Shown: piece by piece, positions 26,901-38,900 of the stretch | How the letters are laid out: every line of letters begins with the position of its first letter | How positions within the stretch are numbered: the first letter of the stretch is position 1 | Source: Drosophila pseudoobscura | Lineage: Eukaryota; Arthropoda; Insecta; Diptera; Drosophilidae | Direction: 5' to 3' | Length of the DNA stretch: 64,000 nt | Assembly: GCF_009870125.1 (NCBI RefSeq) | Contig: NC_046683.1 | Span: 52,529,869 to 52,593,868, forward strand | Notes under the pieces: generated by a model | What the model was told of the DNA's origin: nothing | Database searches by the model: none | The model's input: the letters and a program-made list of their open reading frames with translations, nothing else | Made by a program: the position numbers and the translations under genes

Positions 26901-28580
26901 AAATAATCTTTTTCTGGTCTATGTATTGAGTGTACAAATTTACAGGGACTTGCTAATTACCCGCAATCTGTGTGAATTGTGTGGAAAGTGGTGCGAAATT
27001 TTTGTCATTTAATCAAATTAATTACTATGTTTGACACCTATTTTGATCGAGTGCGTTAATTGGAGGGCTGTGGCGGAAAATTTATGATCCCAATGAGCTT
27101 TGTCTAAGAACTAGAATAAACAGAAACTTGAAACTGAAGAGCATATGATTCACACGATTAAATATCAATTATGCGATAAGCAAGAAATATTTCTTGCTAT
27201 TTCGGTTAGTCATACTCACGGCGCACACGTACGGGTTAACCGCAGCCCAAAAGTATGCTTTGTTTTTATTTTTCAAAGACGAAGGCCAAAAATAGGCTAT
27301 GAGAAATGATAACGGAACTGAAGATAACCTTGGCAGTGCGGTGGGTGCTTGGGCTTGCGAGTGGAAATGGAAATTGGCTGAACAACTGAAAAGCACTCAA
27401 CATTTGAGTGAGAATCGCAGGCGCAGGCGTCACTGCCGTGGTGAAAAGCTCTCCATTCAGTGGTGTTGTCCCAAAACTGTTGCTGTTTTGTGACACAGTT
27501 TCTGCCGCTGTTTCTGTTGCTTCTTGACGTGCGCTCCTTGGGGCGGCTCGGACTCCTACTCGGACTACATCTTAATATTTATCATTTGATTTACCTGCAA
27601 AACTTTAACAATGCCCGCTTCCGGTGCCGAAAGAGATGTGTGGAGGAGGCTGCAGAAACACAGGCACAGGGACATGGGGGAAATTCCTACCTAAGCTTTA
27701 CCTTTGTGTTTATGTTTGTACAAGACCCATCGCAGTTGTTGCTCTTTTTCCCTTTGAGGGCTTGCTCTTCAGTGGAGCAGGAGGTGTGTGCCTGAGGGCC
27801 CGTGTGTGGAGGGGGGAGGCGTTTTATGTGAAACTATCTTTTTTCAATTTCCCCGCATGGCTGCTGCTGTTTCCACTACTGCCCATATAAAACGGAAATG
27901 GAAGTTTTGTAAATGTTTTCTTTTGTATTTCTTTTGGTTTGCAGACTACCCTATAAAAACGCCTCCGTCTCCCCCACACCCACAGCCAACGTAACGCGAC
28001 TCGCTCCTTTGAAAGATGAGCGAAAATGGATCTAACAGTAATAGTAGGAGGGTGTGTGTGCGTGTGTGTGTGTGTGTACGGAAAAGTAGAGGATGTGTAA
28101 TAGAGGGGGATTAGTGTGGGAGTGTGGGCAGAGAGGGAATTTGTGTAAGAAGAGCACTGCTTGACTATGGCCAAGAGGGAAGGAAGGAGACGGACTCCAT
28201 CGTCCACATGGCCAGAGCCAAGTCGTGCACTTTAGTTTTTTGGCTTGCAAGTATTGTTCCTATTTTTTTATGACACTTGACGCTCAGCCAAGCCACTATG
28301 TGGGTGCGCGTTGGGGTGAGTGGTGGAGTGGGGGAGTGGTGCTGAGGCTCCGCTGGCTGCCAACGTTTTCAGTCATTGTTCGGTTTCCTTTTTGCACCTT
28401 GACTTGATTGTATGTTGTTGGGTTTCATTTGCTTTGGTTTGGTTTGGTTTGGTTTACCTTTTGCCTTTTGCTCTCACTTATCCATTGATAAGAAAGTGCT
28501 TTTTAATAGCCCTACACTCACTCACAGATGGTGCCAGACTTTTTGCTGCCACTGTGTGCCTGGGTGAACCTGTTAAACAG
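17958..28580. other. Intergenic or 5' intronic region without a supported gene
   Basis: The region is rich in GA/CT, CA/GT and poly-A tracts. An acceptor-like ttttttcag on the minus strand just above 17957 suggests that the Ae2 exon ending at 17668 carries about 210 nt of 5' UTR spliced to a more distal exon. Between 19.9 and 20.7 kb the sequence is AT-rich with no features. Candidate promoter sequence is noted separately near 26.2 kb. No coding frame here shows convincing codon bias or splice-consistent structure. Confidence 0.4.
26150..26340 (-). promoter_or_regulatory. Candidate GAGA-type promoter, possibly of a distal Ae2 transcript
   Basis: Read on the minus strand, this stretch starts with a GAGA run (about 26321-26307) and continues through CGCTCTCTG/TTTCGCTC repeats into A-rich, UTR-like sequence. 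GAGA-factor sites followed by such leader sequence are common at fly promoters with distal first exons. No TATA box or strong initiator is evident, so assignment to Ae2 is inferred only from strand and position. Confidence 0.25.
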
Positions 28581-28602
28581 TGCCTGTCCCACTATCAACT
28601 CT

Positions 28603-28775
28603 CGATCTCTCTCTCTCTCTCTCTCTCCCGCTCTGCTCTTCGGGGTCTCTACGCTTTAAGCTTAAAGCTCAGCTGGGCCGCGCAAAGGTAGAGCGAGCTT
28701 TTTTAACAGTGCGATCGTTAAAACAGACTGACTTCGTTCTGAGGTGCGTAGCCAGCCAGCCCGCCGTCAGTTGCT
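28603..28775 (+). promoter_or_regulatory. Candidate promoter with CT/GAGA tract and consensus initiator
   Basis: A CT run at about 28609-28628 (GAGA-factor sites on the other strand) is followed about 140 nt later by TCAGTT at 28767-28772, an exact match to the fly initiator TCAKTY. A-rich, UTR-like sequence follows (28800-28960). It lies about 7 kb upstream of the first coding exon of the CCSER-like gene and on the same strand, so it may be its distal promoter with a non-coding first exon. Confidence 0.3.
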
Positions 28776-30654
28776 TTTGACGCTTTTGGCTCTTGACTAT
28801 TAATAATAACAGCAAATATGACGCGACGCCAGTCTTGACTGGAAAAAAAGCAAATAAAGATCGAGCAAATCAAGGTCACGTTGTGCAAAGAACGAAAAAA
28901 GACCATTTTCCAATCCAATCAACAAAAAGTTAGCAACAAGTGAAAAGGAAGTGAACTTGAAGTTTCGTCTGGTGGAAATTCAGTGAACATTTTAAACACT
29001 TAAATCCAATTACGGTGGAAAAACTGCTGCATGTATGTGTGTACAGTGTCACATACGGAATGTTTGCCTCCAGATAAGATAAGCAGTCAAAGGTGGGTTC
29101 TTGAAAGGTAGACAAACACACAGCACAGAATTTGCATGCCCAGAGAAATCCGTGAATCTGTTGAATCTCTGTGACTGAAATTGAAACCAAAAAAAAGAGT
29201 CCAAATTAAACCAAAACAGAGTGGAAATATGAATGTGGCAAAGCCGAAGTATTGGGTACTCTAGTACTCACGGAAGCAAAACGAGTACGTGTGGATAGTG
29301 CAGAGAGATCTGTTACTATGATTGCTGGACCCTCTTTTTGTTAGTGACTTTTCTTGGGAATATTCGCTCTTAAGGAGGGTAATCCAATCTTTGGTTAGAG
29401 GGCTTTTAGGGCTTCCCATTATCTCCATATTTCCTCTGCTCGAAGTGGAGGATAAATATGCCTTCAATATCGATATCCGTTCGATGGGCTTTTCTTCCCT
29501 TTCTCTCCCCCCGGCGTATAGGGTATCAAATATGTAGAGTGTCACTCGCTTCACCTGCTACTACACCTCTTGCTCGTGCTCTGTGCTCTGGGCTCTGGGC
29601 TCGTGCACATTCATTTCCACACTGTGTTATGCATATTAGATATCTAGGTGGGAGTGCGAATGCGAAGCAAAACATGTTCTAGTACTGGTTTGGTCCCACA
29701 CCGCCCCGCCAACAATTCGCTTTCCATTTCCCCCGGATTTTGGGGAGATTGGTGGGGGAATTCGCTTGGACCCAAAGTCAATGAGCGGGGTAATTGTTTA
29801 AACAAGAACAACTGCTGGAGAGTGCTGCCGGGCATACAAATCGATTGCCATGGCAAATATCCACCATACGCAGTGGGGGCTGCCTCTGGCCATCTCTCGT
29901 TCCTCTATGCTGCCGCTCTACGTACAGCTCTCTCGCCCGCTTCTGTAGTGTACTGCCAAATTGTGTGTTTGTGTGCGAAACGAATATAATATATAATTAA
30001 AACTAATTTGATGACACACTCGAGTCTCAGGCGCAAGACCAACTCGAGCGGGCTAAGAAAGAACGGGGGTATTCAGTTCCCGTTCCCCCCCCGCGCCAGT
30101 TGCGTAATTATTATGTGCCCCACACACACGAACACACGCACACACGCACACACACACATACACATATGGCTCGTTACACTGATGATGAGTTGTCTGTTGC
30201 TGTTGCTGTTGCCGTAAAAGAATTTTTTAAGTACGCAAATTGACAAACAAATGGAGACGATGGCAACAATTTGCAATTACACAGAGAGCCTTCAAAGCGG
30301 TGGGGGGAGGGAGCTGGCGAGGGGCGGCAGCCTTCTTCGCAACGCATTTGGTTGCACGCTTCGCTGCTGGCTTTAAACGAGAGTGAGAGGCAAAGCCCAG
30401 ACCCGTGCTGCAGCCAGCCAGCCCCAGTTGTGGCCGTAGATGGAGCTGGAGCTGGAGCTGGAGCCAAAGCCAGAGACAGTGACAGAGCCGGAGCCGGAGC
30501 CAAAGCCAGACCTGGAGCTGTGGCCAGAGCGCATAGTACGGTAACATGTCCGTAAGCCAATGTTAATAAAGACAAAGTAATAATTAAGTGTTGAGCATTA
30601 TGGTTGCCTTGGAAACGGCCAGAGATGATGGCCAAGAGAGCGCCACCGATGGCA

Positions 30655-30688
30655 GAGATGAGATGAGATGAGATGAGATAAGATGAGA
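30655..30688. repeat. GATGA pentanucleotide array
   Basis: About six GATGA units, one changed to GATAA, in otherwise unannotated sequence. Confidence 0.85.
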
Positions 30689-33600
30689 GAGACAATTGCA
30701 TTCATAATTTGGGGGCGTCTGGCCTTTTCCTCGTGAAATTTATTCACAGCATGCAAATGAGTGCAGGACAGGCAGTACTACTTCCATTCTACTTCGCTCC
30801 AAGCTGGGCTTTAGCCAATTGTAAAACAACATAGCAGCAGGCTCAAATCACATCATCATAAAGCCCAAGCAGATCAATTTGTTGGCCTGGTCCTGGCATC
30901 TAATACCCTCACAGGACCTGCATCATGGCCATGGCTTAATTGAAGGCTTTCCCATTTATTCCATTCACGTTTTCAATGGTTTTTGAATTGCCTTCAACTA
31001 GCTTTGGGCTTAGACATCATAATCATTTCTTGCTGCATATTCAAAATATAATTATAAGCCCCAACACAGAGAGAGAGAGAGAAAGAGAGGGAGACCATTC
31101 AATGCAATTATTCAAGCCAGCGGGCGTTTCTTATTATAATTACTAACTGCATTTTGCTATAACTAAGTTTTAAATGAGGTGAGAACAATTTCGAGTTAAT
31201 AAAGTGCAGAAGAAAATTTAACCAAAATTGAAGATACTGATTTTCTGAAATCCGAAGATATTCCTTGCCAAAATATGTACTCATGAGTTTTGTAAATGGC
31301 ATGGCTTTGAAAGGTTTCGTAGACTTTTCCAACAAAGCTTCAACAATTCTATGTATGGAGAACCGCATCTATGATTTCCATTACGATATATGTTTGATTT
31401 AGGCAAACCACAAGAATTTTGAAGGGGGTTAGCTGGCTGTTTCTTTGGGGAAAATAGCATTTCATTTATTATAATCGGCCCTTGCAATGCTTAGAAACAA
31501 AACTCTCGCACAGTTAGCCTCCCGCTGCCCCTCTTTCCCGCGCTCTTTTGCATATGCTTATGCTTATGCTGCTGCAATCATAAACTCCTTTGAGGCCATA
31601 ACCAATCAATGCCAGTGCCAGGAGGGCGTCAGCACAAGGGATACAATGTGTTCGATAATCGTTCCGCCGCTCCCTCTGATTTCTAGGCAAACAAAATCTT
31701 TTGAAAGCCAGATCGATTCATTCGGCCAGATTTCAATGGCTGCACCAGTTGCCTGGGGCTTTGGGGGTTGGGGATGGGTTGCGATGGATAATTCATTCAT
31801 ATGCATTCACAAAATTGCACTCATCAGCATTCGATTCACACATGCTAGGGAATATGGGCTTCCGGCAGTAGAGCCAGCTGTCTGCAGCTGCATTGCGTAT
31901 ACGCCGCGTGTGCTTTGCGCTGTGTGCAATGCTCGGGGAGAGTAGTTCCCTGGGGATTGAGGCTCCAGCTCCAGCTCCAGCTCCAACTGGACCCGTTTTG
32001 ACTGCTATTAACGTGCTCATTTCCCCATTTTGTGGGGCTGAACTAGGGATTCCTTCGTCTTCCTTCTTCAGCGAGAAGTTTTTGCATCGAAAACGCTTGT
32101 GCCAAGGTCTTCCGTTCTCCCTGGTTTTCCCGGTGCTGCTGCTACCAATGCTGCTGCTTTTCATAGGAAAATAATATTAAAATTTATGATGACAAACTTT
32201 CAACGCCAGCTGCAAAGATTTACAAAAACCAGAAAAAAGCAGGAGAGAGGGAGAGAACATAGGAGAAAACGATGCCAAAAAGAAAAAAAAAAAAAGTGGC
32301 AGGAAAAATATACATTTTTTATACATTTCTACATTCAGTTCATATATTCCCAATATCGGTATGTGTCTGCATATATTTCTGGTACGGTACAGTTCTGCAT
32401 ACATCTATCTATTCCATGGATGTATCGCATCGGAGTATCGGTCTCTCATCGGAGCGTCCGAAAGGACGAGCGGACGCTTTCAATATTCGCCTGCCTGGCC
32501 CGGCTTTGAGCTTACTTTTTCCATTTCCCAGTGTCATTTTTGAAAAATTGATTTATGGCCAATAGTGTGCGTGTGTGAGAGAGAGTGTGTAGGCGTGGCA
32601 GTGCTGCAGAGGGTGGAGAGGAGACAGTTTGCGAAAAAAAAGAACCTATCAAGTGTCTCCTGTTCCGCTGTTCGTTTTTCAGTTTTGGTTTTTGGCCATA
32701 CATTCATTCCGCCACTGAAGGCTTTGAGCCGCAGCCACACACAGCCACAGTCCCAAAAGTTTCTCAATAACCAAGCATATAGATCAGTTTTTAACAATCC
32801 CCCACCCTGCCCAATTCACACACAATCCCCTGACATTGGTTTAAGCCTTTCCATTGGATGTGGGATGGATGGCGACCCGCTTTAAGCCATAAATTGCGGA
32901 ATTGTGTGGCACTGTGGGCTCTTGTCTGCTGCCGCAAGACAGAATGAGCCGTCAATTAAAATGCATCAAAGGCAGCCTTTTCCCGTGCTGTAGAAGGGAG
33001 AGGGATGGGGGGGGGGAGGGTTGTTGGGGCTGGTTTATGCTACCAACAACAATCATTAACAGAAAGAAATTGCTCATTTTTGCGCATTTCAAACCAAATG
33101 GAAATTATCTCTCCGCTCCGCCATTTGCCGATGGAAATTGCAAAAACCCACAGCCGCATGGACCGACCGCCGGACCAGCCAGACATTTATGGGGCTTCAC
33201 TGTAGTCTGTAGTGAGACGTAATTAAGCGCTGACTTGTTCAATTACCAAAATGCAATTGCATTCGGGGGGCCGCACAAATGTCCGCGCGAATCGGCAGAC
33301 AGAAGTTTTTGCCAGAGCGGGCGCCTGGGGGGGGGTGCACGGCACCTTTTTGTGCAGCCCCTTCTTGTATTGCCGTCAATTTGCATTAAGGGAGGGGTGT
33401 GGCAGTGGCAGTGGCAGTGGCATGCAAAATTAACTTGGCCTTCTTCTTGTTCGTTTTGGCCTTCTTCCGCGCTGCCTCTGCTGTCAGCGAAAGGAAGTTT
33501 TTGTTTGCATTAAAATTGTCAGCGCTGCCAACTTGGGTGAGGTTTCGTTTTAATCATGCCACAAAACTTTGTCCTGTCAGCAGAACTATACTGTGGCACC

Positions 33601-35110
33601 CATCATGCCCCCCCTCCCGCCACCCTGCCATGGGAAACGTGTGGCATGTGGCAAAGCCCCGCCATTTCATATCAGAGTGTGTTTTTTATTGGAGTTTTTG
33701 GCAAGAGCCGAGCCGAGCGGAGAGGTGAGGTGAGGGCCTATTAAAATGCATGAGGCAGTGCCAGTGCCCATCCAAAGTGTTTGTTGTAAGCGGCGGCACA
33801 GCTGTTGCATGCCACATCGAATCGAAATGGGACAATGGTTATGCTTATGCATGAGCCACCAAACGCCAATGCAGTCCGAATGCAGCCTTATCGGCGGCGC
33901 CTCAGCCTCAGCCTTCTCTCACTCCCCCGCTCTCCCCCTCTCTCTCCCTGTGTCTCGAGAGTTATTTATGCGCATAATTACAAGTAGCTTCAGTGGTGCC
34001 CCAATTTACATATGCGACCAATATCTGGGATCTGCTACGGGATTTGTACTTCGCGCATACAAAGCGCTGCATTAGGGGACCTCTCATCAGCCCTGCTGCA
34101 TCCTGCATCCTGGATCCTGCATCCTGGATCCGCCTTCCTGCCTCTGCCTCTGCCTCTGCCTTACCCTCTGTGTGACTGTGTGACTGCTGCTGCTCTACCC
34201 TTTGGCTTATTAAATACAAGAGTAACAAGTGAAAACTCGCACAGAACAAACTGCAGAATTGCCTCATTATGAGAAAAGGCAGCAAATAAAAGTTGGCAGT
34301 TAGCACAAAAGGGCCACGTAGTACGAGCAGTACCAGTGGAGTACGTACCTTTGATGGAAATGGAGGTGCAGATGGTGATGGTGATGGTGGATAAGGACGT
34401 GGTGCGGTGGTGCGGTGGTGCGTGGTGGCAAGGGAGGCACGGACTGGTGCCTGGTGGCTGGTCCCTGGTGCTATGTGGAGGCGTGGCACTGAAATTTATG
34501 CAGCACAAAGCCGCGGCAAATGTAAGTAAGCCAAAACGACATAAGCAGGCATAAACACAGACCAGACCCAGGGATCAACAGGGAACTCTATACTTTGCAG
34601 ATAAACGCGCCAAATGGAATACACTATACGGGAGACAAGAACCTGAGGCATATAGGATAAGATAGACAATGAAGCTGGAGCTAGGACTCTTCTTCCTACT
34701 GATGGAGTATTGTTTTTTTTTATATTTAAGATATGCAATATAAAGTTTGAAACTCCAATAGTAGCCGGGCACTTACAGTTCCTTTAGTGACCGCTTAGGG
34801 CAGAGATTTCTAGGAAAAGACCAAAAGACTGTCCTCCCTAGAGACACCAACAGCTGTCGCTGTCTGCTGTTTCACTGTAGATATGCTAAATTTCTCCCTA
34901 TCCCAGTGGAGATACATCTGCAAATGTCGACTCCAAAGCAACCAATAGATGCATTTTTTAAAAGCCAAGGATGGAGGATTTTGTGTCGCAAATGATGAGA
35001 ACTTTCGAAAATTGATTTACGTATCGAATCAGTAATCAAAGGCTGTTGAATCCCCCCGTCTAGTGGATGGCCTGGAGGCCGCTGTTAGGGTGTCTGTGTC
35101 TGCCACAAAC

Positions 35111-35144
<34 letters not shown>

Positions 35145-35469
35145 TGCCCCAACGCATTGGCTTCTGGTGGGTGTAAATTTTGTTATGCGGCAAATGCGCC
35201 ATAAAGCTACGAAGCAGGAACACTGGAGGAGCAACAAGAGGAGCAGCAAGGGCTTGCAACAGGAACAGTGGAAGGCGCAGTGGCAGTGGCAGTGGCAGGA
35301 CACAGCCTGTGATGCAGGTCTTCAGCTCTCCCAAAGGTTGCTTACATTTGCGTGAATATATTTCTCTCTCGCTTTTATTTTTGTTGCCCGCTCCGCCACT
35401 TTATGCTGCTCTCTCCGTGCATGGATGGAGCTCTGCAAATGGATAAAAGGGTGAGGGATGAATGAAGTT

Positions 35470-35536
35470 TGGGGCATGGGGAATGGGTCATGGGGCTTGG
35501 GGCATGGGGCATGGGGCATGGGGCATTGGGCCTGGG
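35470..35536 (+). repeat. GGGGCAT-type heptamer array, G-rich
   Basis: About nine imperfect seven-base units (GGGGCAT, GGGGCTT, GGGTCAT) on the plus strand, about 400 nt upstream of the first coding exon at 35939. Confidence 0.85.
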
Positions 35537-35938
35537 GCTCTCTCTCTTAGTCCGTGCATGTGCGGCACTCTAATAAAATTTAATAAAAAACGTGCAGCGC
35601 GATATAATGCTTTGGCAATGGACTGGTCCCAGGGAGGGAGGTAGGTCTGGCCGGGTCTGCTGAGGACGGGGCTGAGAGACAGGTGTATCATTACCTGCAC
35701 GCAAACCGCAAGGCTCCGAAGCAGCTCCCAGCATATCGATATGAGAATCGCATGGATCCAATAGCCGAGCCACTCATTTGATTCTTCTTTTGAAACCACC
35801 ATTCCAGGAGGAGGAGGCGCCACCACCACCAAAGAGGGGGGCACGAGAGAAAAAGGCGCCACCACCAACACCACCACCACCACCACCGCAAGACCTCGTC
35901 TGTCAAGTGCATTTGCTATTGGGAACATGTGACATAAG

Positions 35939-38900
35939 ATGGGCAAGTGTGTCTCCCGGCAGTCCCCACTGCCGCTGCCGCTACCGCTACCGCTGCCACT
36001 TCCTCAGATTACATCCCCAGACGGGGAGCATCATCAATCCGTATTGACATTCGCACTGTCCCAGCAAGATTTGGCCCAGGCCCACAAAATCTGGCAACAG
36101 TTGACAGCCAGTAATGAATACATAGCAACCGCAGCCTCATCAGTGGAACATCCAGAGCAAAAGCACGGGGAGGAGCAGCATCAGCAGCCCGAGGAGGAGA
36201 CATTTTATTACAGCATAAGCCGCCGCCGCCCCCAACCGACAGCCAAGGATACACCGACAGAGAAAGAGGCGGCCCTCCTTCACATCGAGTCTCTTTACAA
36301 CGAGGCCCAAGTGGACCGGGACCGGGACCAGGACCAGGACCAGGACCAGCACTGCGACTACGTCTACTCGTCGTGCCAGCAGTTCCTGCTGCAGGAGCTC
36401 CTTCAGGCGGCCATCGAGAGTGCCGATGAGGAGGCAGCAGCAGCAGCCCGGCAAGGATTCAGGCCACAGTCTCGGCAGCACCAATCTCTGGCAGAAAGGA
36501 AGAACAATGGCTGGCTGGCACTCGATGGAGATGAGGTGAGTAATATTGATAAATGTTTATAACCAGATTGGGGGTAGCGTTGGCCTGGAGTTGGTGTTGG
36601 GGTTGGGGCTGGGGCTGGGGCTGGGGCTGGGGCTGGGGTGTCCAGGAAACTATCAATAAATGTTGCATCCTTTTGTTGAAATTTCTGTGTGTCCCTCCTC
36701 CTCGCAGTGGGAATCCGTGGGCTGTGGGTAAACAGCTCCAATCCAATCACTTCCTCTTTGGGCAGTTGTCATCATCTCGGACTTCGTCGCTTGGATTTCC
36801 CCCGAGGCATCAATATTTATTGTTTAGAGGAGAAAGTGTCGGGAAATTGATTGGAAATTGGGATCCCCCCCCCCTGCAGTTTTCCTTCAAAAGTGTTGGG
36901 CAAACATGTCCCGAGTCCTCTTGTTAATAATCCTTTGACAATAGCTTCCTACCCATTTACTCCCTCGGGAAGTGTCTCTGCCATCACATATCATGTCTTA
37001 CACTCTTGATTTACCCAATCCGAAGTGCCTACCCCATCACCCACTCAGCAATTCACTTGCACATCCTCGTTAACTGCCTGATGGGCGTCCTCCGGTCCCC
37101 AAAGGATAATTAGTTCTCACACATGCTTTTTACATGAAGATATTAGTAGGGGAACGCTTAATCCTCCCATAATCAACGGGATGAGCGTCTTTAGGGTTTA
37201 ATTATACATATATGCATTTTACATGAACCAATTAGGCGTTCGGATGCATGCAGAGAAATCCCCCCAAGGTATGCTCCGTGTTTCCCTCTCCCAACGATAG
37301 AACGAGGCAACGGTAGGGAAATCAATCCCCATAAAGCTATCCCAAAATCCAACCAAATCTTTGATACCTCTACAAAAATTAGCTTAATGAATGTTGGAGA
37401 AGAAGCTAAATCCTTCATGATTGAAATGAATAATGAAGACAGAATAAATATAAATTATATACATGCTTACATGAATATTAAATATAGTTAATAGTTTATG
37501 TTTATTAGCCGTATAATTGTCGTCTAAGCTTCAAAGCTTCGGCAACTTAAAAGCTTAAAGCTATCACAAAAGCTATGATCATTGCACAGTGGGTTAAATG
37601 TTATTTATTTGTACTAAAAATGGTGGCTAGAAGAAAAGATTAATCTATACAAGAAATGAAGATGTTTAGCCACGATTTTCACAAGAATAAATGTAATGAA
37701 AGAGTAGAAAATCAAGTTAAAATATTTGGAAATATCCTTACCAATGTTCTCTTCCCAAGCTTTCTGCCACTTTTCATTTAACAGCTGTTTTAAGAGCTTT
37801 TGCATTGAGATTTTTAACGTAAAATGTTGTAATCCCATTAAAGAATCAATTTTCTAAAAGATTTGCCACTTTCTAAATGAACCACAAACCCAAACAACCT
37901 ATTTGACATATTTTTGAACAATTTGTAAATTGTTTGAAACAAGTTTCAAAAGTCAAAGTTTGAATTATTCAAAAATCAAACAATTTATTTCCAAACCTTT
38001 TGCCCCAAAGACGGTTCGTGCATCGGCTGTTGGCTGCTGCATGCAACCAACCCCCGAAATTGTTGCATAGAATTTTCCTGCCACTTGTTTTTGTGGTTCT
38101 GCGCATGAGTGGACACTCTTTCTCTCTCCCTCTCTCTCTCTTTCTGCCCCGCTTGACCAGAGCGGGAGAGAGCGGGAGAGAGAGAGAGCAAGACCCACCA
38201 CAAGGAAGACGGACGTCTCTCGGAGCGAGTCACTCGTGTCGCATGCTTCCCATTCAATTTTCCGTTTGCCGTAGTTTCACAAGTGAAAAATCGTCGCCGG
38301 AGCATCGTTCAAGCAGGAAAAACTCTGCAAAACTGTAAAAATATCCAAAGAACCGCAAGAAAAGCTGTGGAAAACGCGAGGAAACCCAGCGAAAAGTGCA
38401 ACAACAGAACAGAACAAGCCAAAAGAAAGCGGAAAAACGTTTGCATAACCTGAGGCGTGAAAAGTGTGCGAAAAATCTGCTCGGTGCTGAAAGATTTTTC
38501 CAGCAAATCGACGGACTGACATTTTCAAGGACCGACCGACCCCCTCCCGAGTACGAGTGGGCGTACATACGTGTGTACGTACGTACGGGCCCACTGAGAG
38601 TGTGTATCTGTGTGCGAGAGGAGAGGAGAGAAGAGAAAGAACCTGTGAGTGTAGTGTAGTGCAATTATAAATGGCGTAATTTCGGTGCGATGTACATTGC
38701 TGGCCCTCCATTGCATAGCAGTAGAAGAGGATTCGGGGCCAACATCCAGAGGGAGGATCAGTCGAGTGCTAGCCAGCAGCAGGAGGAGGAGGCTCGCCGA
38801 AACAGCGAGTGCCCCTGCCGCCTGCCGACAACATGGATGAATGCGACAACCCCGTCGTCGTCACATTAGCCGCGCAACACGGACACGGGGAGGGATACGA

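Larger units (their letters stand above)
28960..35938 (+). other. Presumed 5' intron or intergenic sequence upstream of the CCSER-like gene
   Basis: No supported coding exon. It contains CA repeats (30120-30165), a GCCAGAG/GAGCTG low-complexity stretch (30430-30530), a GATGA tandem array (30655-30688), GGCA repeats (35110-35145) and a G-rich heptamer array (35470-35536). Open frames of 100-175 codons here are low-complexity and lack splice or codon support. Confidence 0.4.

Noticed and set aside
30174..30701. 175-codon minus-strand frame
   Set aside because: Composed of GATGA and GAGCTG/GCCAGA repeats read as Ser/Ala/Leu; not gene-like.
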